Source of the DNA: Metaphire vulgaris
Taxonomy: Eukaryota; Annelida; Clitellata; Crassiclitellata; Megascolecidae
DNA length: 64,000 bases
NCBI GenBank assembly: GCA_018105865.1
Contig: JACLAT010000147.1
Location: 1 to 64,000 of the forward strand
Direction of reading: 5' to 3'
Shown here piece after piece: positions 36,179-47,286 of this stretch; the first letter of the stretch is position 1; every line of letters begins with the position of its first letter. The position numbers and the translations under genes were made by a program. The notes beneath the pieces were generated by a model that saw nothing but the letters and a program-made list of their open reading frames with translations, made no database searches and was not told the origin of the DNA.

Positions 36179-38285
36179 GGGGCAGGGCATTGGGAGAGGG
36201 AAGGGAGGTTTGGGAGGAGGAAAGTGGGTTGTACGGGTTTTGAGCAGCGTTGTGTAGGTTTAGGAATGAGGTTTGGGGCCGGTGGGGTAGGGGGCGGAGC
36301 GGTGATGGGTTGGGGTCGGGGCGATTGGGCGAGGGATGGAGAGAGGTACGGGGGTTGGGAGAGGGGTGGGGAGAGAGAAGGGAACGGGGGTTTTGGGCCT
36401 GTCGGGCAGGGCGAGGCGGGTATGGGTTGGGGCCTGGGGCGATTGGGAGAGGGATGGGAAAGAGACTTGCGAAGTTCCGTTGAAGTGGAAACATGCAACG
36501 GTCACGCCACTACAGAAACAGCCAGGACTTGACCCTCAAGAAACGTCAAACTACCGACCAGTGTCAAACCTGCCATTCCTTTCCAAGCTTCTGGAGAGAA
36601 TTGTCAGCAAGCGGCTGATCGAATTTTTAGACGCTAACGGATTGATGCCTCATGATCAATCAGCGTATCGCCGTGGGCATTCCACTGAAACCGCCGTGCT
36701 GAGGATATTCAATGACGTTGTGGATGCGGTTGCGAATGGCAGGGTGGCTCTCCTCTGCCTTCTTGACCTCTCAGCTGCGTTTGATATGGTGGATCACCAG
36801 ATTCTTATCCAGGGGCTGGAGAATTCATACGGCCTCAGGGGTCGGGTCCTCAGCTGGTTCGAGAGCTACCTCAGTGATAGGACGCAATCGGTCCGGTCGG
36901 CGGTCAAACGCCGGAAAAGCGAATTGTTCAGTATGGTGTTCCGCGAGGGTCGGTTCTCGCCCTCTGCTGTTCATTCTCTTCATAGCGGTTTGATGAAAAT
37001 CGCTATCGCGTTCGGACTGACCATGCACGGCTAAGCGGATGACGTGCAACTGTATTCTTCCTGTCTGCCTGCTGACATGGAAAGACTTAAACTTCGCTTC
37101 CTCGATTGCATCATGGCGATCATCATGTGGACGGAGGAGAACCGCTTGGCCCTTAACCCGGCCAAGAACGAGTTCCTGTGGATGTGCACCTCCAGGAGGA
37201 AGCATCTCCTGAGCCATTCACCGTTCACGCTGGGTGATGTGACCGTCGTCCCCTCAAAGTGTCTACGACTCCTGGGAGTACTACTCGATGAGACGTTGTC
37301 GTTCGAGGAACATATCGGTAATGTTGTCCGCGGCTGCTACTACCACCTACGGAGGATTAGGTCAGTGCGCCGGCATCTTCCGATCAGCGGGGCAGTGCAC
37401 CTTGTGTGCGCCCTTGTTCTGCCCAGGCTGGACTATTGCAACAGCGTGTTGCTGGGCCTCCCCGATGGAAAGTTGAATCGTCTGCAATCCGTGCTCAATA
37501 CAGCTGCTCGGGTCGTCTTCAGCAGCCTCTGGGGAGCCCAAGTGACCCCCCTACTGCGTGATCAGCTGCACTGGCTTCGAGCCCGGGAGCGCATTATCCA
37601 TAAGCGCTGCTGGCTCACCTTCCGAGCGTTAAATGACTCGCACTGTCCACAGTACCTGGTTGAGCTGGTCCTAAGATCAACGTCGAATGCACGGAGGTCG
37701 GCACTTCGCTCCGGCCATCATGTCCTACTGCTCGTTCCGCCTCCGTCACAGACTCTGAAGTTCGGAGACAGGTCCTTCTCTCGCGGAAACCCATTGCCTT
37801 GGAATGCCTTGCCGACTGCAGTGACTGAGGCCAACTCTGCTGGACTGTTCCTGAGAGAACTAAAGACGCACCTTTTTAGTTTAGGTTATGGTTGACTATA
37901 TGTGTGCAGCGCCCTTGTCGAGAGGCCTTAACCTTGTGCACGGCGCTATAGAAATTGTCTTGAAATAAATAAATAAATGGGGAGAGGAAAGAGGATGGGG
38001 AGAGGGAAGGGAACGGGGTTTGGGGCCGGGGCGGGGAATGGGTTGGGGCCGGGGGCGATTGGGAGAGGGATGGGGAGAGGGAAAAGGGATGGGGGAGAGG
38101 GAAGGGGAACGGGGTTTTGGGGCCGGGGCCGGAATGGGTTGGGGCCGGGGCGATTGGGAGGGGATGGGGAGAGGGAAGAGGATGGAGAAAGGGAAGGGGA
38201 AAGGGGGTTTGGGGCCAGGCGGGAATGGGTTGGGGCCTGGGCGATTGGGGAGGGATAGGGTGAGGGAAGGGGGACAGGGGATTAA
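36177..38285. repeat. G-rich minisatellite interrupted by a LINE
   Basis: 36177-36470 and 37978-38285 are arrays of a unit of about 80 bp: GGGATGGGGAGAGGGAAGGG, AACGGGGTTTTGGGGCCGGG, GCGGGAATGGGTTGGGGCCG. G-runs of three or four bases are frequent, giving many potential G-quadruplexes on the plus strand. The open frames across it (Gly/Arg/Trp-rich or Pro/Ser-rich) are composition artefacts. Confidence 0.88.
36470..37975 (+). mobile_element. CR1/L2-type LINE: reverse transcriptase and C-terminus (best preserved)
   Basis: 36470-37033 encodes PLKWKHATVTPLQKQPGLDP, TSNYRPVSNLPFLSKLLERI, SAYRRGHSTETAVLRIFND and LLCLLDLSAAFDMVDHQI. After a short defect around 36900-37033 comes ADDVQLYSSCLPADM, the catalytic box with its Tyr lost to a stop at 37032-37034. 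37044-37895 (283 codons) is an open C-terminal part: LALNPAKNEFLWMCTS, LRLLGVLLDETLSFEEHI, RLDYCNSVLLGLP, LHWLRARERIIHKRC and FGDRSFSRGNPLPWNALP. It ends CGGCGCTATAGAAATTGTC plus AAATAAATAAATAAAT. It is 5'-truncated. Confidence 0.9.
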
Positions 38286-38289
38286 GCTG

Positions 38290-39154
38290 CAATTAAGACG
38301 CTTCGATAAACGCTCTGTTGATTATAATACAGTTTTGATTAAACAATATTTGGTTGTCAATGACAACAGCGCCTTGCAATATCTGCCGTGTTGCGGACGG
38401 ACGGACGGGCGTATATCGAGAATTATATATATAGATATCTGTATATCTTTATATATAATAAGTGTGTGTGTGTCTGTGTGTGTGTCACAGTCAAATAGGT
38501 GATATGTTTGAAAAAAAATCAGTCACCAGTCATTATGTGTGCCTGCTATGTACAGCATTTGCCTATATCTATAGTTCCAGCAACTGTATGATAAAGACCA
38601 AAATTTTATAAAACATATGACTGCACTACATATAAAAAACAAGCTGACAGTTTGTTTTAATTACAAGCACTTGCAACAGCATCTCACACGTGGCAGGAAA
38701 ATTCAAAAGCCAATGGCAAGCAAAAGTACCAGAAGAAAAATACACACAGCATATAAAAGTAATTTTAAAACTTAAGGATGATTATGATTAAAACATCAGA
38801 AATCTCATCTAGTTTTTAAACTAAGCGAAATGTTTAACCCTTTTGCTGCGACAGTGTTTTAATGCCATACATGATGCTATATGCATAAAGTAGCATAACG
38901 AGGCACTTCTGCACAGTCTATACAGTCTGCTGCACGCATATGTGGCACTACTAATTATATACAGAAGGCAATGAAATTTCCATAGAACAAATGGCCTTTT
39001 TGGATAGGTGATAATAGATCTATGTAGCGCCAGCAAGCAAAGACCAAGGTCAGAAGAATCAGCCTATTCTCTAGCACTAGTTGGAGAATAGGCTGCTTTT
39101 AGTTATAATGCAATACATGAAACTCTGTGTTTGCTTCAATTACTGTATTTATTC
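38290..39154. other. No recognised feature (TG microsatellite)
   Basis: Apart from a short TA/TG microsatellite at 38425-38485 and a TTAACCCTTTTGCTGCG word at 38834 that looks like a TTAA-element end, nothing is recognised. Confidence 0.4.
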
Positions 39155-39162
39155 GAATAAAC

Positions 39163-40556
39163 CAGTGCTTCCCAACTTGTGTGCCATAGCACACAACAGT
39201 GCCGCAGCAGCAGTAGAAGTGTGCCGTGTCAAAAATATTGGAAAATAGTAAAATAATAATAATAATAATAATAATGGTACTGTATTAATTTCTAATTATA
39301 TGTTGAATTATATCTCTTCAATGAAGTTCAAGCATCAAGTAGTGATACTGATTGCAAAGAAAATAAGTACTTATGAAGAATGTTAAGTTAGTCAATATTA
39401 TACTGTATGCCAGTGGTTCCAAAAGCACTGCCCGCGGGCAAATTTTTGCCCTCCAGCTCTTTCTAAGTTGCCCACAAGTCCTTTTAGTAATTTTAAAAAA
39501 TTAAATAAATTACGAAATAAATAATAAGTGGAATAAAAGATAAAAGTTGCACTAATGCTCGAACTGCGTTCGGTATTTAACTCTGTGTTTGTTATGCTCC
39601 GATATTATAAATAGCGCCAAATAAACTCGTGATGTGAGCAGTTATTTTCTGCGATGACAATTATCAAAAACAAGCAACGTTCTAGAGTAACTGATAGTAA
39701 CCTAGCTGCGCTTGTGACTTTGGGTACCACAGATCTGTGTCCAGACATTGAAAAACTGGCATCTAATCTTCAATAACTGGAAGTTAAGAACAGTTACAAT
39801 TTTAAAGTTTTGTAAACTTATTAAAATTTAATGATTAATCAATAGCAGTTTTCAAAACTAATTTAAAATTATCTAACAAATTTATATCTGATATTTAGAT
39901 ATTACATATGATTAAGTCTCACAATTTCTTTATTTTATAAAAATTGATAGACATTTAAAATTTTATAACGTGCTTGCCCGCTTAAGTACCAAGAATAGTA
40001 GATTTTGCCCCCGACTTGAAGAGCTTGAGAATCACTGCTGTATACTAAACTAAAGTATAATATATAGTACTAGTAGGCCTATACAATGCATCATTGAAAA
40101 TGAAATGTGTGCATTTCAGCTGCAGTGTGCCATTGACTGTATGCTTCTTGGATAGTGTGCTGTGACTGGAAAAAGTTTGGGAAGTACTGGAATAAATTTT
40201 AGTTTAACTAAAAGATTTTGGAACTAGATAACCAAAGAACATGCAATGCAACAGATGATATTTAGATATTACATATGATTAAGTCTCACAATTTCTTTAT
40301 TTTATAAAAATTGATAGACATTTAAAATTTTATAACGTGCTTGCCCGCTTAAGTACCGAGAATAGTAGATTTTGCCCCCGACTTGAAGAGCTTGAGAATC
40401 ACTGCTGTATACTAAACTAAAGTATAATATATAGTACTAGTAGGCCTATACAATGCATCATTGAAAATGAAATGTGTGCATTTCAGCTGCAGTGTGCCAT
40501 TGACTGTATGCTTCTTGGATAGTGTGCTGTGACTGGAAAAAGTTTGGGAAGTACTG
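39163..40556. mobile_element. hAT element with CAGTGCTTCCCAA ends, containing a second hAT and an internal duplication
   Basis: The left end CAGTGCTTCCCAACTTGTGT and right end (inward CAGTACTTCCCAAACTTTTT) are inverted, with the exact duplication GAATAAAC outside (39155-39162 and 40557-40564). An earlier copy of the right end stops at 40189, followed by GAATAAAT. The element therefore carries two right ends separated by 367 bp. Confidence 0.85.
39411..40037. mobile_element. Nested hAT with CAGTGGTTC ends
   Basis: The left end CAGTGGTTCCAAAAGCACTG and right end ...CTTGAGAATCACTG are inverted. Flanks CTGTATGC and CTGTATAC agree at 7 of 8 positions. GCCCGCGGGCAAATTTTTGCCC on the left and TTTTGCCCCCGACTTGAAG on the right pair further inward. 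Non-coding, about 627 bp. Confidence 0.75.
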
Positions 40557-40563
40557 GAATAAA
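39889..40563. repeat. 308-bp direct repeat with a 45-bp piece of the sushi exon between
   Basis: 39889-40196 recurs at 40256-40563 with a single noted mismatch (ACCAAG/ACCGAG). The intervening 59 bp include 40214-40258 (its last three bases overlap the repeat), identical over 45 bp to 41296-41340, which is the intron end, AG acceptor and first ten bases of the sushi exon. Confidence 0.9.
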
Positions 40564-40799
40564 CTATACTGCTGAAATATATATTCTATAAATTGCATGC
40601 TAAACTAAAAGTTCACGGTTTATATGAAAAGATCTCCTTGGTTCATACAAATGTCATGCATACTGCAGGTAGGAAAGCACATAGGCCTACTGAAACTACT
40701 CTCACCTGTGTGGTTCCATAACAGATGCACTGTATGGCAGTACAAATAAAAATAAAAATAAATTACAACATACTGTTCTCATAAATAACTAATTTTTAC

Positions 40800-40937
40800 C
40801 TAGAAATGTTAGCCTGCTCTTTCTGCTGTATCCCAAGTACAATGTTATTCTTGAGTACCTGCCATAAATATCATGTACTAATCGCATGTGATGCCATTTG
40901 GCAAACAAAGACACTTTCGATTCCCATACACAGCAGT
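40800..40937 (-). CDS. Weak candidate exon just 3' of the first sushi exon
   Basis: A 138-bp open segment (46 codons) lies 170 bp downstream of the first sushi exon in the gene's orientation. It is bounded by GCGATTAG and CTAG|GTAAAA, phase 1 at both ends. The peptide contains CCVWESK and ends SRLTFL; no domain is recognised. Three phase-1-compatible candidates near each other are suggestive, but the acceptor tract is poor and the segment is short. Confidence 0.12.
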
Positions 40938-41107
40938 CTAATCGCAATACGTGGAAATCATGCGAAACCATACACATAAAAATTAAATGACGAGTCTTAC
41001 TTGCCATGTGCGCTGTCTGAGCGGTTTCCATGACGAGTCTGACTGGTCACTTACAACAAAAGGGTTTTAAAAAACTTAATAGGACTTTTAAAAAACTCAT
41101 ACAAAAC

Positions 41108-41305
41108 CTAGAGGAAGACATTGTGGACTGTAGTCTGACCAGTATCCAGGTGCCTGGCACACTATTTCAGTGGCTCCAACAGCTTTATATCCTTCATCAC
41201 ATTCATATAAAACTGTGACACCAATCCGGAAATCTGAATATAAAGATTTAATGAGCCAATTGCCATTTTCAATGTCCACTGGAGAATCACAGCTGGATTT
41301 TGGAA
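41108..41305 (-). CDS. SUSD4-like: SUSD4-like exon: sushi/CCP domain (module-3-like)
   Basis: This 198-bp exon (66 codons) begins after GTTATCTAG and ends CTAG before GTTTTG, phase 1 at both ends, as expected for a CCP module exon. The peptide has the four sushi cysteines in order: PKSSCDSPV, then VLYECDEGY, EIVCQAPG, and WSDYSPQC with the invariant Trp before Cys4. The NG after the first Cys, the GV/GT-type strand before Cys2 and the EGYKAVG turn are typical. The segment between Cys1 and Cys2 (LYSDFRIG) resembles module 3 of vertebrate SUSD4. Sushi domains are extracellular beta-rich binding modules with Cys1-Cys3 and Cys2-Cys4 disulfides. Ten bases of this exon plus 35 bp of intron recur about 1.1 kb away inside a transposon (40214-40258). 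Confidence 0.88.
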
Positions 41306-41755
41306 CTAGATAACCAAAGAACATGCAATGCAACAGATGAATTTTAAGAAATCATATACCCTACTTTTGATGATTTCACAGAATTATCAAGAGATCATTG
41401 TGCAAATGTCAAAAGAAACACATTTACATGTAATTTAGAACATTTATTTATTTATTTAGACAATTATTCAGCTGTACCGTATTTTCACGCATATAAGACA
41501 CCCAAGTATAAGATGCACCAGATTATAAGATATGGGTTTTGATTTGTGTTTAAAAAAATCATGGAGGAGATGCCCCCATACATAAGACGCACCAAGAGAG
41601 TCAAATAATAAGTTTCTATTCAGTAACCTAGTTAATTAAAATCCTATCTCACCTCAACGTGGCTGCCCACAGAGAACAAGAGGTAGGAGAGAGGAGAGAG
41701 AGAGGAGGAAGAGGCGAGGGAGGTTGGAAGATTGCCTTGAATTGGAAGGGGTTCC

Positions 41756-41756
41756 A

Positions 41757-41799
<43 letters not shown>

Positions 41800-42430
41800 T
41801 TCAGACAATTGACTATAGCGCCGTAGGCGAGCTTATGGCACAAAACAAGGGTGCTTTGGCAGCTATTACTTGTAACTGAGCTTAAATAAATGTGTTTTTC
41901 AGTTGGTCATAAACGTCGCGGCAGCATTTGCATTGGTCACACTGTCGGGCAGAGAGTTCCACAGGATCGGGTTTCCCCGTGTGAAAGATCTCTTGCCAAA
42001 TAAAGGAGTTGCAGATGGTGCAGGCATGAGTAGCTGATTCCGCTTGCTGGACCTAAGCTTAGCCAGCCGTTCGACCTCCGTAGATCTATTCACCATGGTG
42101 GTCAGGTAGCGGGGGCAGTTGGAGTCGTATAGAGCTCGATAGGTGAGCCAACAGCGCTTGAACACTAACCTCTCTTTGATACGCAGCCAGTGGAGTTGGT
42201 CTTTCAAGAGCGGAGTCACATGTTCGTTCCAGTGACAACTTAGGGCACATCGTGCAGAGAGGTTGATCACAGACTGTAGACGGTTGAACTGGTGGTCTGG
42301 GAGTCCAAGTAGTACGCTGTTGCAGTAGTCGATCCTGGTTAGAATCAGTGCTGGGATGAGTTGAACAACGGCACTGGCCGTTAGCTGGCCATATACTGTC
42401 ATAATGCTAAAATAGGCCTGCATCAATCAT
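41756..42430 (-). mobile_element. L2-type LINE, RT C-terminal fragment inside K3
   Basis: The minus strand reads LILTRIDYCNSVLLGLPDHQ, RLQSVINLSARCALSCHW, LLKDQLHWLRIKERLVFKRC and FGKRSFTRGNPILWNSLPDS. It ends with TATAGCGCCG and an AAT microsatellite (41756-41800). One open frame of 175 codons survives (42426-41899). Confidence 0.88.
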
Positions 42431-42599
42431 TTAAACATCTACTGTAATACTAAATCTCTATTCAGTAACCTGCCTAATTACAACCCTCTTTCATCTATGT
42501 GTGGCTACCGGCTGAGAGACAGACAGAGCTGGGAGAGAGAGGCTTGAGCTGAATGTGGCTGCAGACTGAGAGACAAACATAGAGGTAGGGGTATCATCA

Positions 42600-45250
42600 T
42601 CATCACGTTCTCTGTCCTAGGACAGGTTCATGACTCCAGTTTCCATTCCTCTCTGCATCTTGCTTCTTCAGTGATTTCTGCATAGGTCTTGTGACGCTGT
42701 GTATCTGTTTTCATCATCTAATAGCATCCTCCTTGGTCTTCCATTTGTCTTTCTTCCTGCCAGTATTTCATCAACTCTGACAGCCTTGTTGGTTTTCAGT
42801 TCTTTTATTGCTTTTATTATTTCTTCGTTTAGTAGTTCAGGTCCTTTATCTTCTACTTCTTCTTGTGGTTCTAATGGGATTTCTTCAGGTCTTCCTTCTT
42901 TGTTATATAATTCTTCTATGTATTGCTTCCATCTTTTCATGACTTCTTCTTTATTCGTCAATAAAATGCCATCTTTATCATTGATCGCTTAATTTGATCT
43001 TCTTTCCCTTTCTTACTGAGTTTCTTCACTTTGTCATATACTAAGTCATGTCTCCATTGTCGTTGTAGTTCTTCTAGTTCTATGCATTGTTGTTTCCACC
43101 ATTCCTCCCGGGCTTTGTGTGTTTCTCTTCTCAGTTTGTTGTTTAGTCTTTTATATTCTTTTCTGGCCTGATCAGACCTTTGTTGTTTCCATTTCCTTCT
43201 TTCATCCATTTTCTCAATCATTTCCTTTGTGATCCAAGGCTTTCTAGTGTCTTTATCAGTTTTGTTTTCTATTGTCTCCTTGGCCTCTACTTTTATTATT
43301 TCTTTCAGCTTCTCCCAACTTGTTTCTGTTATTCCCTCACTGTTCTGTTCTTTTACTTTGCTGTCCACTCTTATAGCCAGCTGTTCCCCTTTTTTCTTCA
43401 AGGCTTCCCTGTTCCATTGTTTTTTTCATCTTCCTCCTTCTTATTGTTTTCAGTTTGAGGTCTATTTTCATTATCACCAAGCTATGGTCGGTATCTGCAT
43501 CTGCTCCTGGTAGGGTATGGGCATTTTTGATGCTATTCTTGTATCTTTGTTTGACCATGATGTAGTCCAGTTGATATCTTCCCCTCTCTCCAGGGTTCCC
43601 GGAACATTCAGTACCGGAAGATTCGGTACGGAGAATTCGGTACCAAAACTTTACTTGTGGAAGATTCGGTACGGAAGATTCGGTGCGGATAATTCGCACC
43701 GGTTCGACATACACATAAGATGACGCCTCACCTGCTGCTGATATTTGTCTGCTTTAACTGTCACGTGTCATTAGCGAATACCCAGCGTTCAGGCGCTTTT
43801 GCTCATCCCAGCGACATAATGGATGTAAACAGATTTTAAACTCCCAAAATGTGCAGGGAACTTGAGCTGTTTAATGCGACCTTCTAGAAAAGGCCCAAAA
43901 TAGATAGATATGCTACGGTAGTACGTTTTACATGTAAAGCAAGGCAGGGTTTAAGCTAGGCGTTTCGAGGAAAATTGACCCGATTCAACGGCTCCCGGCC
44001 GCTCTCACCCGCCGCGCGATTACTATCGTAGCTCGCCATTATTTCCCCCCCCAGCGTTAGAACGGTCTTATCTGCCCACCCCACGGGGCAATAAGGTGGC
44101 ATGAGCCCCAGCGGCCTCCAGCACCAACGGTACCGAATCTTCCGTGACCGGTACCGAATTTTCAGGTACCGAATCTTCCGTCCCGAATCTTCCGGTACCG
44201 TATCTTCCGGTCACCCTCTCCAGGCATCATTCATGTATATCTTCTCCTCATGTGATGTTTAAAAGAAGTATTCGTTATTACCAGTCTTTGGTTCTTACAA
44301 AACTCTACTAATCTGTTACCTCTGTTATTTCTTTTTCCTAGACCATATTTGCCTACGCAGTCTTCTTCTCTTCCTTCTCCCACTACTGCATTCCAGTCTC
44401 CCATGATGACTGAGTATTCAGTTCCTTTTACTTTTTGCAGGATCTCATCTAGTTGTTCATATATTCTTTCTGTTTCTCGTCTTCGTGTGCCGTAGTTGGC
44501 ATGTATACCTGTACAATGGTGACATCCGCTGGGTCTGCATTTAGTGTCACAGCGATTATTCTGTTTTCAAACATCTGTATATTTTTTCACACTCTTCGCT
44601 GCATCTTTTTTCCAGAAGAATTGCTACACCTGCTTGTCCTCCTATTGCTCTCGTGTGTATTATTCTTACATCTTCGCTTATAAAGTTTCCTTCTTTCCAC
44701 CTTACCTCACTTAAATCCAATATTGACGTGTTAGCCTTCTTCATCTCCCTTATTACACTGTACAATTTTCCAGGTCTATTTAGTGTTCTTACATTTCAAG
44801 TACCTATTTTTATACTCTCTTTCATTTGTTTTCGTTTTCTCTGCTGTGGACAAGGATTTTGCTGGATGACGACCGAGAAGGCCTTGTTACCTTCCCTGCC
44901 GGACGCGACACTTCCCAAGTTTAGTTGAGGAGTCCCGTTTACGTCGTTATCGTGAACAGTTCGGAATTTGATCGGATCATTGGAGCTTCAAGGGAATAAT
45001 AGTCGAGGTGGTTTACCCTTGCCTTCCTCGACGTAATTTGTTTAGAGTTGTCTTCTCATAGGATGGTTGCCTTTCAGGACTCACGGACCCGTCCTGTAGG
45101 GGTTTGACTTTTGAGTTTTCCTTCTTCGGAGTCTTCACCGGAGCCCATGTTAGCCGACCCTTTTCAGGGTTCATGCTAGGCCTCTCCACCTCGCGTAACG
45201 CCCAAGGGAATACTTCAGTGCAAGCACTTTCACCCCTGATGGCATAGAAC
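42600..45250 (-). mobile_element. RTE-type LINE with endonuclease but no reverse transcriptase
   Basis: From its 5' end near 45250 (MGSGEDSEEGKLKSQTP-like leader at about 45150) the minus strand encodes an endonuclease. Words are TSILDLSEVRWKEGNFIS and GGQAGVAILLEKRC near 44700-44560, then SVIMGDWNAVVGEGREEDCV and VITNTSF (44420-44260). After a 0.6-kb insertion come DYIMVKQRYKNSIKNAHTLP and GADADTDHSLV (SDH-equivalent DHS). The linker follows (EEWWKQQCIELEELQRQW; VMKRWKQYIEELYNKEG; IIKAIKELKTNKAVRVDEIL). It then jumps at about 42770 to GRKTNGRPRRMLLDDENRY, the 3' end, so the whole RT core is absent. Confidence 0.85.
43594..44215. mobile_element. TIR element (c) with GGTACCGGAAGATTC subrepeats
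   Basis: It splits the RTE endonuclease. The left end GGTTCCCGGAACATTCAGTA and right end (inward GGTGACCGGAAGATACGGTA) are inverted over about 50 bp and consist of tandem GGTACCGGAAGATTC-like units. The flanks share CTCTCCAG(G) at 43586-43594 and 44216-44224, an 8- or 9-bp duplication depending on one G. The interior is non-coding. Confidence 0.85.
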
Positions 45251-46179
45251 TAGCAGGTAATCCCCTACTTGGTCGTTGCCACGCCCTTCATCGCTGTGAG
45301 GTGTGGGTCGGTCTTTGAAAGAGAGGGGAGGGGGTAGAGAGACAAAAAAAGAGATTGAAAGAGAATGTCTAGAATTGGAAGGGGTTCCGTCGACTGTCAT
45401 AATGCTAAAATAGACCCACATAAATAATTTAAGCATCCAACACTAAATCTTTATTCAGTAACCTGACCAATTACAATCATCTTTCATATCCATGTTGCTG
45501 CCGGCTGAGAGAGAGGGAGGAAGAGAGCCTTGAGTGGAATGTGGCTGCCGGCGGAGATATAAACAGAGTGAGAGAGAGAGGCAGACAGAGAAATGGAGAG
45601 ACACAAACATAGACAGGCACAAACAGAGATTGCCTTGAATTGGAAGGGCTTCTCTCTGCCGTCGTGGGCTGTCATATTATGTCTACCAATAAGTTGCCTA
45701 ACTATCTAATTATGGTATTTATTCAGAAAACTGATTAGTCACAATCCTCATTCACTTAAATGTGACTGCTGGCAGAGAGTAAGAGAGACAGGCAGAGAGA
45801 GAATGACAGAGATTGTCTTCAATTGGCAGGATTTCCCTCTACTGTTTCTACTTGCATCTACTTACAGTCTTGGATTTATTTATTGATGATGACATAGAGG
45901 CCAGTTCTTTGTGTTCCAAAAAATTTAGAAAAAACACCCACAAATATAAGACACAACAAGGAAGCTAATCGTGTAAAAAATTGCATAACACCGGTCTTAT
46001 ATGCGCGAAAATATGGTAGTTTTGAAAGAGTCTGCTGGTCATTAGTCAGCTTCATCATCATTGTCATCACCTTCATTATCAATGAACAATAAAAGTAGTT
46101 GTCATCGTCGCCGTCGTTATAATCATCATCATCATCATCATCATCAATAACAATATCCATGGGTTCGGCACCTGTTGAT

Positions 46180-47160
46180 TTATTTTATTTATTTATTTAT
46201 TGAAGGTTAAGATTTATGTGGTAAATCATCCTAGAAGGACTACTTGAACACATTACATAGTACATGAATAATATAGGTCAGGATTTAACAGAATAGCTGA
46301 TCTCGAACAGTCAAGTCTTCAGACACTTCTTAAATATGTCCAGAGAAGTTGATGTTTGAATACAGATGGGAAGACGATTCCAGGCTTTCGCTGTGGTAAC
46401 CGGGAGGCACGGTTGCCAGCAGTGGCAAGGCGTGTGCGCGGCACGAGGAGTGCTTGAGTGGAGCCAGATCGCAGACGCCTTCTACTGTCTATGTCTGCCG
46501 ATCTCTGGAGTTCGCGCCGGAGATAGGAGGGACCGATGTCGTGCAGGCACTGATAAACGATGGTTGCCAGCTTACAAAGTTATTCGCTCGGGGACTAAGG
46601 GCCAGTAGTTGAGATTAGTGATAACTAAGGCACTGATCAAAGTCTTCAGGGCATTAAGAGAGACATATTTTCGTATGCTGCGGATCAACCGCAGTGGTGC
46701 GAAGCAGCTGGCGACAGTGCGTGTCACGTGTTGCCTCGTCGTGGCGGTATTATCAATATAGATGCCGAGATTTCTGACGTAGAAGCTTCGATGGATATCA
46801 TAACCATTAATCCGGACCAAGGTGGATTGGAGCAGGTGCTGCTGTCTTCCGGTTGCCATCCATATAATTTATGTCTTTGCAGTATTGAGCTGGAGACGAA
46901 TTGAGCCCAGCTATTCTGTCATTTCTGCAACACAGTTAGTAATTTGTGATTGGAGTTGTTGGGTGAGAGCTGAGTGACAACTCCCATATACTCGGGTATC
47001 ATCTGCATATAGATGTGCCTGCAGATCATGCTTATAAGCTATGTTGCGTAGATCAACCAGGTATAATGCAAAGAGGATGGGTCCGAGGACTGAACCTTGA
47101 GGGACCCCATTCGTGACTGGGTAATTCTCTGATGTTGAGTCAGTTGTTGATGTCAGATGT
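46180..47160 (-). mobile_element. LINE (CR1/L2-type) RT fragment
   Basis: The minus strand gives a TNGVPQGSVLGPILFALYLVD-type block near 47110, an LYADDTRVYG catalytic box near 47000, HRSFYVRNLGIYIDNTATTR, FAPLRLIRSIRKYVSLNALK and LISALVITNLNYWPLVP, then ICIQTSTSLDIFKKCLKT. It ends in an AAATAAATAAATAA tail near 46185. Confidence 0.85.
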
Positions 47161-47286
47161 CACCTTTGCACTGCCCCATTCTTGTCTGCTTAGAACACTG
47201 GGAAATTACCGGTAACTTGTAAAGACTGCCTTCACCTCAATCACTTATCACATTGTTCTCTGTGTGGTCTTCCCTTCTTGTTGCAA

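Larger units (their letters stand above)
41475..46018. mobile_element. TIR element K3 (TACCGTATTTTC / CATATAAGAC), enlarged by LINEs
   Basis: The left end TACCGTATTTTCACGCATATAAGAC and right end (inward TACCATATTTTCGCGCATATAAGAC) are inverted. Its own sequence appears at 41475-41755, 42430-42590 and 45300-46018, with the same GATTGCCTTGAATTGGAAGG and CTATTCAGTAACCTG units as K2. Two LINEs and a small TIR element fill the rest. Confidence 0.7.

Noticed and set aside
36049..38502. Pro-rich and Gly/Arg-rich proteins on both strands
   Set aside because: Artefacts of the G-rich minisatellite; only the LINE frames between the two arrays are genuine coding remains.
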